Below are positions 49,363 through 60,889 of a stretch of DNA of 64,000 bases, one piece after another (the first letter of the stretch is position 1; every line of letters starts with the position of its first letter). Under the pieces are notes generated by a model that saw only the letters and a program-made list of their open reading frames with translations, searched no databases and was not told the DNA's origin. The translations under genes were made by a program, and so were the position numbers. Source of the DNA: Eutypella sp. D-1 (Eukaryota; Ascomycota; Sordariomycetes; Xylariales; Diatrypaceae); contig JAJTTP010000001.1 in the NCBI GenBank assembly GCA_023313575.1, forward strand, positions 6,076,001 through 6,140,000, read 5' to 3'.

Positions 49363-50744
49363 ATGAGTGCAACGGGACTGAGTCCCTCGGAGTTAACGGC
49401 TCTCGCGGCTGCCGAACCTCCCATTCAACCACAAGGTCTTGCGAAAGTCATCAATATCCTTAGCATCGTCTTTCTCGTGCTTGCCACGATCGTTATCATT
49501 CTCCGAATTTTCGTGCGAGGCTGGGTCCTGAGGTCTAACAACGGATGGGGCCATGATGACACTCTCGCGATTTTAGGATTTGTACGAGCCCACTTCATCT
49601 CTCCTTTTACCTCTCCTTATATTGTTTCTTAGCTAACGAGGAAAAGGTGCCATTTGCCGTCTACTGCGTCTATGCGATATTCGGTTCCAACTATGGCCTC
49701 GGGATGAAGGACGATGAACTGAACAACCTGCTGATAATAAGGGGGACCGAGTACATGTACTATTGCCAGCTCACAATCGCCATCTCGGTGCCCTTCACCA
49801 AATCCTCCATCGCCGTGACCGTAATGCGTAAGTCCGGCACTCAACTATTGCTGCGTTATCATGCCTGAGCCTCATCGAGCAAATGGTAGCGAAGAGCCCA
49901 GCTAACTTCGACAGGAATTACTGCTGAACGAAAATACCGCTGGACACTCAGCCATTATCGCGATCTCAGCCGGCAGCTGCCTCTCAGGGGTGATAGGACT
50001 GGTCATCACCTGCAGGCCGATTGCGGCCAAGTGGAACCCAGGCCTAGGAACATGCAGTGGAAACGAAATCATCCTCATCGGCAGCTATGCCTTTTCCTTG
50101 ATCGCCATCCTCTCCGACCTGGCTTGCTCCGTCATACCATTCCTAATCGTGCGCCATCTCGAGATGCCCACGCGCTCCAAGTACACCATTATCTTCATCC
50201 TTGGCATTGGTGTCCTGGCCAGCATTGCGTGCATCGCCCGGATCCCATATTTCTCGTACTATACGAGAGACGACAATATTCTTTGTAAGTCACTACACCA
50301 CGCCCCACATGTCTGAGCTTCCGCTGATGCGACCATCAACCCTTGACAGATGGCGTCGGGTTTGTCATCCTCTGGAGCTCCGTCGAGAGCGGTGTCGGAA
50401 TCATCGCGGGCTCCCTCCCTTCTCTCCGCAAAATGTTCGGCCATTACTTCGCTTCCACGAACGACTCGTACCAGCGTGAGAGCAATGCCCGTGCCGGAGC
50501 ACAGCACACAATCGGCGGCACCCCCTTTAGTGCGACCCGTACGCAGCTCCAGCTGGACTCTCTAGGCTCCGATGGCAAGAACACGACTTTCGTGTCCAAG
50601 GGGAATCGAGGATGGCAGCCTCTTGATGATAAGAGCTCGACCCGCGGAATCGCCAGACATACCACGGTACAGGTCGAAGTCGAGAGCCTTAGTGAGCGCT
50701 CTCAGAGTTTAAGGAAAGGACATGGCTACAGACGAAACCAGTGA
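49363..50744 (+). CDS. Rhodopsin-domain (PTH11-like) integral membrane protein, apparent frameshift
   Basis: Fungal seven-helix membrane protein of the 'rhodopsin domain' type, a large family of putative plasma-membrane sensors without a proven ligand here. Probable exons: 49363-49581, 49641 (or 49647)-49827, 49915-50284 and 50350-50744. Family landmarks are a first helix (VINILSIVFLVLATIVIILRIFVR), NNGWGHDDTLAIL, NYGLG, and the later helices LSGVIGLVITCRPIAAKWNP (with CSG) and SYAFSLIAILSDLACSVIPF. A soluble polar tail follows. After the second intron the frame reads RITAERKYRWTLS, which fits the family. The next helix (AIIAISAGSC) is one base out of phase near 49950-49957. Using a GTAATG donor at 49821 instead keeps the frame but loses that conserved loop. 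It is therefore either a recent pseudogene, an assembly indel or an unusual splice form. Confidence 0.75.
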
Positions 50745-51859
50745 TGGGATGTACATTAATCTTCATCAACAAAGGAATGCTGGCTCTGGACACACCGGGC
50801 GTAACTATCTTATCGAAGACGTAGACCTGATAATCAGTCACATGATTGCATGTGATCGTAAATGGCTGGCAGTGACATTATACAGGGCGGTCATTGTATA
50901 ACTTGGGTGGTTGAGCTGTACACGATGTGAAGGTCACAATTTCGAACCTGAAAGCTATATTCACATATCAGTTACGTAATACTCTCGTTCCTGGTTCCAT
51001 TGCACAGACCGTCACGACATATCGAGGGAGCAATGCCTGGCTGTGGCGTGGCTGGTGGGTGTCTCAGCGCCTTCATGAACCAGTGACCTAAATGAGCGGG
51101 ACGAGGTCTAAACATGTCGTCCGGTCAAATGTATGCCCTGATCTCTGTCTCAGCCCAGATCGATGCTGTGAACGATCGAGCGCCTGAAGAATAGGTGGCC
51201 ACCTTGAGTTAATTGGCGTTGTTGTATTGTTTGACGGCGGGGGAGGGCTGCGTAGCAGCCTTTAACCAGAGCCTCCCATGGGGCATATAGCCGTGTTGGG
51301 CTAGTACGATTTACGCTAGATAACTACAGAAATCCCACAACCTATCCAGCAAATTCAAGCCCATAGGCGCGTTGTCCCGAGGACAGTTCCATCTGCGCCC
51401 CCCTTGTTGAAATGGAGTATGTGACTTGATTGACTTGAAGGTTCAGCTACTCTGGATATAGGAGGAAGACGTCCCTTATATACAATGTGACGATGTCTCC
51501 GTCTTGACACACTGAACTTCAACATCCCTCACGGTTAGTTGGAGGGAAGTGCCAGGGGTCGATCATTTTCAAGTGGAGGATGTTAATATGCCGTGCTATC
51601 GCCTGAACCAGGCCAATGTAGGTGTGTATGGCCCCATGGGGCCAGGAGAGTCCAGTGCGAACGCGCAATTAAAGTATTATGCAAAACCGAGGGAATCATT
51701 GAAACGCCAAAACGCCAGGCTACCTGAAGTCAAGGACCATCCGAGGGACAATCACGGTCAACTAGGCCTGGCTGTTAGGCCAGTTGATGGTAGTTGGCAC
51801 GTGACCTAAGCCATAGGATTCGATTCTTTAATCCCCTCACCTATTCCACCTCCGTCGGT
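50745..51859. other. Intergenic region
   Basis: No supported gene. A short open frame at 51549-51809 (+) has no recognisable features. The region may contain eroded sequence of the monooxygenase whose last piece lies at 51860-52090, but no motif could be identified. Confidence 0.5.
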
Positions 51860-52090
51860 TCAGCACCTCATAGCCTCATAGTACCCTGAGTCGCATAACG
51901 GACGCGGCGCAAAGTATTTTCTAGGCATCAGTTTGCTGGCCTTCTCCAGGTCTTTGACAATCTGGCGGATCTTGTTCCGTATAAATTTGCACACTTCCTC
52001 GTTTGCCTTTGAGTCAGTAGTAACATCACCGAAGCCACCGAACATGAAATGCATTCCTTGGCCAATTTGCTTGACGTCATTTTCGCTGCA
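51860..52090 (-). pseudogene. C-terminal remnant of a flavin (Baeyer-Villiger-type) monooxygenase
   Basis: The minus-strand frame reads ENDVKQIGQGMHFMFGGFGD, VTTDSKANEEVCKFIRNKIR and KLMPRKYFAPRPLCDSGYYE. This matches the distinctive late-domain text of cyclohexanone/cyclopentanone-monooxygenase-like BVMOs. A stop follows soon after GYYEAMRC. A TGCAG acceptor-like site precedes the fragment. The FAD- and NADPH-binding parts are absent: the 290 bases upstream contain nothing similar and the next gene starts at 52381 on the other strand. It is a truncated, non-functional leftover. Family recognition is good; exact edges are uncertain. Confidence 0.72.
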
Positions 52091-52380
52091 CTTAACTCAC
52101 GTCAATTGAATCTATCTAGACAGAGACGCGAACCTACTGAGGTATGTTTAAAGCGGCGCGCTAGAAGAGCCTCGGCACGTGACTGAATGAGGCTTAACTA
52201 GGTGCCGGATACCTAACCAATCACCGAATCTGAAACGACTTAACTAAGCCCAGTTTCATTCCTGGCGACAACCCCCTGGAATGATTTTCAGCGAGCGATC
52301 TGGCATTTCATCATGGACAAACCGAGCACTTACACCTGAGGTGCCTTGTACACAAGTAATATGATTCTAATGGATGCACC

Positions 52381-53491
52381 ATGGCTTTGTTTGGTCTTAT
52401 AGCCCGTCCTCGTGCTTCTTTAATCGTTACGATTTTATTGCTGGCAATTTTCAGCTTGATCGTTCGCCACCATTTCGCTCCACATATCTTCACTACTCCG
52501 ATAGCCGCGTGGACGTCAGCTCATCCCCAGGTTGAATTAGTCGTCGCGGCTGTAAAAGCCGACGATACTTCTTGGATCCAGGAATACCTACCATACCCAG
52601 CGCACGTCTACATCGCCGATGACCCCACGGCGCCACTAACTGTCCAAAAGAACATTGGCCATGAGAGCAATATCTATCTCACGTACGACATTCCACTTTC
52701 TATCCGGGCTATGCTGACGTTTCCAGGTACATAATTGATAACTATGACAAGCTCCCGGACATCGTGATCTTCATTCACGGCCGGCGCTACCAATGGCATA
52801 ACGAGGACCCGCTTTACGGTAAGTAAGCAGTTACAAAGATTCTTTAAATGTACTAAGCTGATGTGCACTAGACGGCGTCACGCCTCTGCAAAAGCTACAG
52901 ATCTCGTACGTTATAAAACATGGCTTCTCTACGCTCCGCTGCTCCTGGCTACTTGGGTGTCCGCTGGAGATCAGGCCGGACCTGAATGCGGACGTTAAGT
53001 GGGACAATCCCGAAGCGGACCAGCGCGCCAAAACCGAAGCAGTGTACGCCGCGGCATTCACGGAGCTTTTCCCCGGTGTGTCAGTTCCCGAGGGAGTCGG
53101 CGTACACTGCGGGGCCCAGTTTGCGGTTACCCGAGAACGGATCCTTGCAAGGACTGTGGAGGAATACCGGTCGTACCGCGACTGGCTCTGGACGACGGAG
53201 CTCACGGACGAGTTCTCTGGCCGCGTAATGGAGTACTCGTGGCATCAGATCCTGGGACAGCCGCCGGTGGACTGTCCACACGCTGGAGACTGCTTCTGCG
53301 AGAAGTTCGGCATGTGCAACCTCCAGTGCGAAGAATACGGCTGCGAGAAGACATACTTCTTCAACTTCGGCGAGCTGCCTGACAACTGGCCGGAGGAGGG
53401 ACCAGGGACGAATGGCTGGCCGCTGCGGAATTGGACTGAGATTGAGCCGGAGACTCCGTCCGCTGATTCGACATCACCCTTAAAACCTTAA
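52381..53491 (+). CDS. DUF3431 domain protein with N-terminal membrane anchor
   Basis: Exons 52381-52682, 52727-52818 and 52872-53491 (introns of 44 and 53 nt, all GT-AG) give 337 aa. An N-terminal hydrophobic helix (SLIVTILLLAIFSLIVRHHF) suggests a type II membrane or secretory-pathway protein. The remainder carries the DUF3431 pattern: VVAAVKADDTSWIQEYLP, YIADDPTAPLTVQKNIGHES, then (across intron 1) YLTYIIDNYDKLPDIVIFIH and GRRYQWHNEDPLYDGVTPL, and later LRCSWLLGCPLEIRP and HCGAQFAVTRERI. Such proteins are common in filamentous ascomycetes and have a glycosyltransferase-like flavour, but no activity is established. A Cys-rich region near the end (CPHAGDCFCEKFGMCNLQCEEYGC) may form disulfides. 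It appears intact. Confidence 0.88.
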
Positions 53492-54378
53492 GTCAGGCAT
53501 AAAGTGTGATCCCCAGACGGTGCCTGGAATGCGACTAAGCTGGTATCTAACCATAAGTAGATTAAGACCATACTTCGTTATGTGTACTCGGCGAGGTCCA
53601 GTTGCAAGTGTTTAGTGTTGAATACTTCACCATGTACTTCGTAACATGCCACAGCATCTTTAACTAGCTCCAGCGGGAGGAGTAAAGGAACCCTGTTACA
53701 AGCCCGTAAAAGGCCGCACGCGATAACATGATTACGGTGCTGTAAAATCGTGGCCATTCTGGCAAGGTCGGCTGGTGGCCATTCAACCAGCTAATTAGAC
53801 GCTCGGGCCACCTAGTACTAAAAATCATGGCTGCCCGCTTCGCTTTACTTACAAGGAAGAGTGTAATAAGAGCCAGGTGGGCGATAATAAAAGGGCTGTC
53901 TTATACTTGGTACAGTTCGAAGTATTTAAGGATAAGTTGCTCTGGAGTTATAGTCGCGACGTGACGTTTGCAGCGTTAAATGGAGTAATGCTAGCAGGCT
54001 GCACCGTCTGCACCGTCGAACAGTACTTAATATCCGGGAACCGACACCTTCGTAAATTTTTGTGTGGCGATTGTGTGGCGGTGCTTAATCAAGCTGCGAT
54101 TCAAACCACCGGGGCCAATACGGCTCCGTTCGGATTATCAGGGATGAGCTTATTAGACTGTGCAATATAGCGGTGAACGTTGTTAAAGCCTTACTATCAT
54201 CAGAGCATTGCATATAACTGTGGCGATAGGTAGAGAAGTGAGGTCTTTAATCGACAACAGGCTTGATCGACCATGGCGCTCGACCTTTCTGCCTGGAAAT
54301 ACCGGGGTCAGGCCGTTCACAGGTTCTTACAGCCCTCTCCAGGCTTAGACGAGGACCTAAAAATATCCTACTGAGTAC
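53492..54378. other. Intergenic region
   Basis: No supported gene. A 97-codon open frame at 53877-54170 (+) has no recognisable domain and no intron signals. Composition is ordinary, not RIP-like. Confidence 0.5.
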
Positions 54379-54960
54379 ATGCTAGGACTTACATGCCTAG
54401 GATCTTGCGCGCTTGATCAAGCCCCTTCAGCATCGAGACAGCCTTGGCAATCGCACCGTAGCCACGATCAAGCTCGAACGGACTCAGCAGCGTTACGCCG
54501 TAGCTGCGGAAATGACACTGGAGGCCGTGAACGTGCGCGACTGCAAGAACTCTCAAAGTGGGTATTCCCCCTGGCCATGAGCGCCAGCACTAACTGGCTA
54601 GATCCGCGCAACAACGGTCCCTTCACTGAGTGCCACTCCTTCGGCGCCACGTACTTCAATGGTGCTTGTGCTTGTTGTCAATACACTTCACAGGCCCATA
54701 TGTGTGAGTTTCACAAAAGCAAGCGCGGAAGCAAGTTCGCGGAGACTGGTATGTACTTAAATTGTTTTGTCTACAGAGTTTGTATTGACTGCGAGATCCG
54801 ACAGCCGACGACAATGAAGAGGCTTGGCCTGTGCTTACCAGGAACTGCTTCCCAAAGCCACCATGACTCAGCTCGAATGCGCCTGGATGTGGATCGGCGC
54901 CGACATAACCAGCCGTAAGGGCATCGAGACTACACCCCCGTCCAAAAAGCGGAAGGTTTG
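54379..54960 (+). pseudogene. Decayed DUF3716-like fragment
   Basis: A Cys-patterned stretch reads LDPRNNGPFTECHSFGA, then FNGACACCQYTSQAHMCEFH. It resembles the fungal DUF3716 motif (GPF..C, GACxxC). A more protein-like upstream piece (RTQQRYAVAAEMTLEAVNV, RDCKNSQSGYSPWP) lies in a different frame and meets a TGA. A downstream piece (TMTQLECAWMWIGADI, ending SKKRKV) lies in yet another frame. The frame changes and internal stop suggest a broken gene; multiple unrecognised introns are the alternative. Function unknown. Confidence 0.35.
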
Positions 54961-55188
54961 ATCGCTTCATTGAGTGAAGAGTGCTTAATGACGATCACGA
55001 TGTTTTTACAAAATGGGGGGGGGGCCGGGGTTGTAAGCCTGTGCATATTTTAAGGGTGATGACGTTGAATGTCAATGTTTAATTACATATCTGCATCTTC
55101 ATCTTATCCATTAATATCAACCATCTACGCACTGGATAGTCTATCTGTTACATCTAGGGCCTTAGGTGCTAATCTTGCTCGGCGAATC

Positions 55189-56988
55189 TCATTTAGTTCT
55201 GATGGCCTCCAACCACTCCCGCTGCATCTCCCTCCTCTGGTCGTCTGTCACGCCGTCCTCCCAAAGCTTCGGATCGTATTTTAGCACGGCACCCTGGTCG
55301 ACCAACTCGTCCTGCAGCGTCTCAATATCAACATCGGCAGCAGCGGCGCCCGAGTCGATGGCGAGGGCGGCGGCGACACCGGCGGCTTGGCCTAGCGCCA
55401 TCCAGCAGGGTTCCATACGGAGGGTGGAGAAGCCGACGTGAGTAGCGGAGACGGGCACGGGGGCGAGGAGGTTGGTAAGGGGCGCATCGGGCACTATGAC
55501 TCCGTAGGGGACGGTGTAGGGCTGGTTCTTGTAGCTGAAGAAGCCGTCGAGGTGGACACGACCGGGTTCGCGCTTGCGGACTGCGTGGGAGTCTAGGGCG
55601 TAGTGGCTGGCGGTGATGCTGGTGCGGTGCTCGATGCCCTTCTGGTCATTGATGGGCACGTCATTGGCCGAGAATATATACTTGCCCCGCATCCTTCTGC
55701 CCTCGCGCACGTACAGCTGACGGGGGAAGTGGTCGTTGTCGAGGTACTCGTCAGCTGCCCAGCCCCATTTGAGCACCTGGTCGCGAAACCACTGTGGCAG
55801 CTCCGGGTCGTTCTGCGCGAAGTAGAGCAGACCCTGGGTGTACTCACGTAGCCGCTTTGCGAAGGAGTCGCGCCAGTCCCAGGATGAGGTCGGGTAGGGC
55901 CAATTCTCCTCGGGCAGGTCCGTGGAGAGGAAGGCGAAGTGCTGGTTGTTACCGTCGACTTTGCGGTTTGGCAGGTTCACGTTGTTCATGATGCGACTAA
56001 TCCCCGGGAGCTTGTTGGGAACCGGTGGCAGGTTTTGCTCGGCGCGCTTCAGATTCTCCTCGATCATCTCAGGCGTGATCTTCACGACGTCATTTCCCGT
56101 GTGCAGGCCCGACTTTACGTCGTAGACTAACGACGCGTACTCTTCACGGTTGTAGCTCGCGGGTTTCTGGACCTTGGCTTGGTTCTCGGGGTCATTCGTC
56201 ACGCAAAGCCGGTAGTTGTAGGACTGCACAGCATTGTCGCCGCTGCCGGTGCTGCCCGCCATCTCTCCTCCATTCCAATACTTGTACAGCCTGCCGGCTC
56301 CGAGCTCGTCATAGATCTCTTTGCCTTCCCGCCCGAGGAAGAAGGGCACTCCGGAAGCGGCGATAAGGTCGCCCTCGTACGTGGCATCGAGGAAAAATCG
56401 GCCCGATATGGTCTCGGGGTCTTGGGTTTCCCGGTTGGTAACTCTGATCGACTGGAGAGTACCGGTGTCTTTCTGGATCTCGACGTTCTCGGGCTCGAAC
56501 TCGAACTGTCGATTAATTAAGACCTCAATCTGGGGGTACTCGGCCAGCCACTCGTGGAACACCTTCTCGGCCACGTGCGGCTCGAAGTGGTACCCGCCCT
56601 GAGCCACCTTGACTTGCTCTGAGCCTGCCCCATAAGTCTCGACATAGTACTCCTCAATCCTACCCACAAACTCTAGGAAAAGACCGCCTGTGGCACCCTT
56701 GGTTTTGATGTCGGTCGCACCCAGTCCGTTCGCCGGCAGGCCACCGATGTAGGGCGTGCGCTCCACGATGACGCTGGTCTTGTTGAGGCGGGTGGCCGAA
56801 ATGGCTGCCATGATACCTCCTGGGGTGGCGCCCAGGATCACAAGGTCGGCCATGACGGCGTTTGCAACCTCGTCTCGCACATGATGACTTGCAAAGACGT
56901 CCATCTGAGAGGGGTTGTCTGCTCGCTCGAAGGCGGGAGTCAGCGAAGCGACCCCAACCGCGCGCAGCAAGATATCTTTAAGACGCAT
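55189..56988 (-). CDS. FAD-dependent oxidoreductase (FAD_oxidored type)
   Basis: Single-exon flavoprotein of 599 aa. The start at 56988 (MRLKDILLRAVGVASLTPAF) is chosen as the first ATG; its hydrophobic start could be a weak signal peptide. The dinucleotide-binding motif is DLVILGATPGGIMAAISATR (about residues 48-67), followed by VIVERTPYIGGLPANGLGATD. The middle carries FFLDATYEGDLIAASGVPFF, a typical second FAD-contact block. The end has MEPCWMALGQAAGVAAALAI, the usual C-terminal FAD loop. This arrangement fits the FAD-dependent oxidoreductase family that is common in bacteria and scattered in fungi; substrates are mostly unknown. It is intronless while neighbouring accessory genes have two to five introns. 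It looks intact and lies about 1 kb from the RIP-mutated block. Confidence 0.9.
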   Translation of the reverse strand: MRLKDILLRAVGVASLTPAFERADNPSQMDVFASHHVRDEVANAVMADLVILGATPGGIMAAISATRLNKTSVIVERTPYIGGLPANGLGATDIKTKGATGGLFLEFVGRIEEYYVETYGAGSEQVKVAQGGYHFEPHVAEKVFHEWLAEYPQIEVLINRQFEFEPENVEIQKDTGTLQSIRVTNRETQDPETISGRFFLDATYEGDLIAASGVPFFLGREGKEIYDELGAGRLYKYWNGGEMAGSTGSGDNAVQSYNYRLCVTNDPENQAKVQKPASYNREEYASLVYDVKSGLHTGNDVVKITPEMIEENLKRAEQNLPPVPNKLPGISRIMNNVNLPNRKVDGNNQHFAFLSTDLPEENWPYPTSSWDWRDSFAKRLREYTQGLLYFAQNDPELPQWFRDQVLKWGWAADEYLDNDHFPRQLYVREGRRMRGKYIFSANDVPINDQKGIEHRTSITASHYALDSHAVRKREPGRVHLDGFFSYKNQPYTVPYGVIVPDAPLTNLLAPVPVSATHVGFSTLRMEPCWMALGQAAGVAAALAIDSGAAAADVDIETLQDELVDQGAVLKYDPKLWEDGVTDDQRREMQREWLEAIRTK

Positions 56989-57985
56989 GGCTAGGATATG
57001 GAGACGAACCACTTCTGTGACGATGTCCTATGGTAACCACAAGTACTCGAAGCTAGAGATCGACGCTGCTCTCACTTTATAGTAATTATTCGCGCAGCTG
57101 AAAATGGAAGGTGGAGGATTACAGCAATATAACGAGGCCTTGTCCCACCCGACCCGAGAAGCCCAGGTTACACGATTACTACAGTCTCGGGGCTCATCTT
57201 AAGGTTTAGTAAGTATGAATGCAGACACGATCCTACCCTTCCTTATGTGGACGAGGCTCCCTGCTAGAGGCTTTTTTACCTTGTAGCATGAGACACTTGT
57301 AAGTCTGGACTTCATAACGGAGTTCTCATCCGATGTGGAGTAGGTACAATCAATAATGTCCTGTCCAGCCTTATAGCAGATGGCCATGCGGGATGGCGCG
57401 GGATGGTGCGGGATGCAGCTGACCGGATGGTAACAAGTTGTGATGTCAAGCAGTGGGGCGAATGTCCACACCTGCCTGTCTGATGTCTTCCCCGGGTAGC
57501 ATGAGTTTGAGGCTCCTATATTCGCATATATTGCATTTTCGTTCTTACGACCCAGGCTTACCTGACCGAAGAAGCTCGTGCGGGATGGGATGACCCAGCC
57601 ACGAAGCACTTATCATTCTCTTAAGGAACGGCGACATAGTAATTAGGTAACTTCTTGTTAAGGTCCCACTGCAATAATGAAATCTGCTACGAAGTAGAAC
57701 GAACTGCATTCGCAGGGCTCGACACCGGCGTTTAGGAAGGGCTGCAGCAGGGTCAGGATGTAATTAAGTGATAGGATCTTAAAGCAGCGTGATGCGGCCC
57801 CCGGCAAGCTACTTTGCCCAGTACGGGTGGTTCGGGTAGCCATTGCGGAGCGCCAAGTCCAACTCTAGCAATTTCGCCCGGCCTACGGCGTCGGGGTGCG
57901 CCACTACGTAGCCAGACTGTCAAGTGCCAGTTTAAGGCTAAGGTTTATCTCAGTTGCCCAGACCTTTCCGTACTAAGGTGTGATA
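56989..57985. other. Spacer between the last intact gene and the RIP block
   Basis: Normal base composition with no gene I can support. A 136-codon minus-strand open frame at 57199-57609 has several Cys but no ATG-led signal peptide or known motif. The transition to AT-rich sequence at about 57,985 is abrupt. Confidence 0.5.
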
Positions 57986-60379
57986 AGATTAATAAACCGT
58001 AAATTAATAATTAATAAATAATTAATAAAAATAAATTATTATAAATAATAAACTTTTATTAAATTATTAAAAAATTAAATGTTAACTTTAATTAAATATT
58101 TAAATTAAAACAAGTGTTAAAAAGTTTAAATATTAAAAATATTTAACGTTTAAATTAAATATAAACGTTAAAATATAATAAACCCCGCCTTTATAACGGT
58201 TTTTATTTAAATAGTTATAATATTAATTTTAAAGCTTTATTCCCGGTATTATTTTATTACGTGGTTATTTAATATAAAAAAGCATTTTTATTATTAAGTA
58301 AAGTTATAAATTACTGCCCAGGCGGTTAATTTTAAACCTTTAAGTATTAATAATACGGTTATTATAAATAAGCTTAAAAGAATAAAATTATTAATAATAT
58401 AAATAATGTTATAAATAAAAAAGATTTTAAATTAAATAAATAACTTTAAGCTATTTATTTAATAATAGCCTTAATAAAGCACCGTAAATGCTATAAATAT
58501 TTAAATAAATAAGTTATTTTATTTATTTATTTATTAATAACTGTTTTAAAAATTTTATATTAATGAATTAAGTTTATAATTATATTATTAAAAGCTGTAT
58601 TTAAATTATATAATATTTATATATAAGTAAAAACTTTAATATTTATTTATTAAACGTTTTAAATAAAAAAACTCGAATTGCTTTAAATCGGAATTCCATT
58701 AAAAACACCACGTAAAATCATTATTTTAACATTAAAATTTTTTTAATAACTTTATTTTACCTTAACCGCGTTAAATTAATAAAACTTAATAATAATAAAA
58801 ATATACCCGCGAAATAAGCACGTACCGATAATATAATTATAAAATTATTAATTACCGGTAAAATTAATAAATTAAATTAAAAACTATATAATTTAATTAA
58901 AGAAACTATTTAATTTTAAGTTTAAATTATTATTAATAAATTAACGTAAATAACGGTAATAAAAACCGCGTTAATTAACCACCCCGACGTAACCGAAAAG
59001 TAACAGCGATACCGTTACGAAAACAATAATGCCCCGGTAATAATAAACGGTTTTAAAGCCGTTTTTAAATAATAAGTTATAATAATAAAATAAAGCGCCG
59101 CTTAAAGCACCCGGAGCTAAATAAACGTTATTATTATAACGGTTTCGGGGCACGCTTTTATAATACTTATTACGGCAATTATTTAAATTAAACGCGTATA
59201 TAAAATTTTTATAAAAGCAGTAAATTAAAATAAAATATTATTTAATAAATCCCCGGCGGAGATTATATAAACGGTAAACACGGTAATACGGCTTATCGGC
59301 GGGATTATAATAATTACGGTATAAAAATTAAGTAATAACGATACGATTATAACCTTTAAAAATAACATAAATTAATATATATAAAATTAAAATTAAATAA
59401 TAAAAACTTTCGGTATTACGGCTTTATTAAAAAGCCGTAAAATTATAATATACGTAACCGGCTTTTTAATAAAGCCGTTATAAAGTATTAACGATAAAAC
59501 CTTTACGAAATAATTATAAAAAAGTAATGAAAAATATGATATAAATTAAAAAATAAATTTTAAAATACTTTAACGTAAAGAATAACACGGCCGTTATTTA
59601 TATTAATAACGTAAACGTTATAATCTTATTATATATTAACGGCATAATTTAAAAAGTTTAAATATTCGATTATACCTTTTTTAATATAAAATTAAAAATT
59701 ACTTAATATTATAACTATTACGGTTTTAATTATATATAACGGTGTTATAATAAATAAACGCGTTATAACGGTTATAATACGGCTATATACGTAAATAATA
59801 ATAAAAATAAAACATTATAATATTTTTAACGTAAAAGAAACGGGATATTTATAATAATAAATTATTATAATTATAATAAAACGTATACGGCATAAAACCG
59901 TAATTATAAAATAACGGTAACGGAAAAATAACGAATAAAAGCGGCGTATATTATATGCCCGAAATAATTCGAAATCGGTACCGCGTTAATATAACCGTAT
60001 AAATAACCCGTAAAGGCCGCGGTTATTAACGCATAATAAAAGCAAATTTTATAACGTTAACCGGATATTAACAGCAAAGGAAAAAAAGTAGCTTTTAAAA
60101 AAAAGGCGCGTTTATAACGGGAACGTTTTAAGGTTACGCCGACCCCGATTTAATTTAACCTCGGCGCCCCGGATAACGTTTATTTTTTTTAAAAAAAGAT
60201 TAAAATATATAAAACGCTTTTTTAAAGATTTTATAATAAAAATAGCTTATTAAAACGTATATAAAAAAACAAATTAAATATTAGCTAATATTCGAACCGT
60301 GTAATAAAACCGTATTATATATATATAAACGTTACGAACTTATAACGTTAATGCCGTAATAAAAAAGAATTAATATTAT

Positions 60380-60511
60380 TAATATAAGTGTTTAAAAAGG
60401 GCCAACCTAGCTAGCGTTTTAAAAAGTGCTAAGGCGCTTTAAGTGCTATATTAATTAATAATAAAGCTTTTATTAACCAAGGTAAGGGCTTACCCCTTTT
60501 AAGCTGTATTA
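60380..60511. repeat. 132-bp inverted-repeat-ended element, copy 1
   Basis: Starts TAATATAAGTGTTTAAAAAG and ends CCCCTTTTAAGCTGTATTA. Start and end are inverted relative to each other (TAATAyAr...CTGTATTA). A direct copy of the same length lies at 60890-61021. It looks like a small MITE-like element with TA at both tips, partly RIP-mutated. Confidence 0.65.
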
Positions 60512-60519
60512 TATAATAG

Positions 60520-60690
60520 CATTTTTTAATTAATCGGTTTAATAACTTAGCGGTACAGTTATAAATAGCCGCGCCCACCTTAGCCACCAAGGGCTTTAAA
60601 GCTTAGCGTTCGATTCGCACTAACACCTTTAAAAAGGTAGTATCTTAGCTTAAAGCCGTAACACCCCGCGCCCCCCGGGCGGCGCCGGTA
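60520..60690 (+). repeat. tRNA-like (SINE-type) segment
   Basis: A less AT-rich island between the two 132-bp copies. It has an A-box-like AACTTAGCGGTA (about 60544-60555) and a B-box-like GCGTTCGATTCGCAC (60606-60620) about 60 bp apart, with an anticodon-arm-like CCTTAGCCACCAAGG between. This suggests a tRNA-derived SINE or a damaged tRNA copy. It is not a functional tRNA gene as it stands: no clean acceptor stem was found. Confidence 0.45.
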
Positions 60691-60889
60691 ATAAGCTTTA
60701 CATAGCCCGCGATAAGCCTTGTAATATTAAACTTACAAGCTATAAAGCGATAAACTTATAAGTAATAACTAAGTTTTATTATAAGCCTTGGTTTTAATAA
60801 GTAATAAAAACGCTAAGCGATAAACTTACCGGGTAATTAGCATTTAATTAATTAAAGTTAATTAAACTTTATTTTACGCCTTAACACTT

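Noticed and set aside
51549..51809. 86-codon open frame (+)
   Set aside because: No domain, no conserved-looking segment; composition like surrounding non-coding DNA.
53877..54170. 97-codon open frame (+)
   Set aside because: No recognisable features or splice signals; likely chance.
46127..56988. Complete secondary-metabolite cluster
   Set aside because: P450 and oxidoreductase genes are present but no polyketide synthase, NRPS, terpene cyclase or pathway transcription factor is found; intervening pieces are broken.
57199..57609. Possible small Cys-containing secreted protein (-)
   Set aside because: No ATG-led signal peptide, start is GTG, and no intron model improves it.
60606..60620. 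Functional tRNA gene
   Set aside because: Only box-like motifs are present; no acceptor stem or proper anticodon arm, and the segment sits in RIP-damaged DNA.
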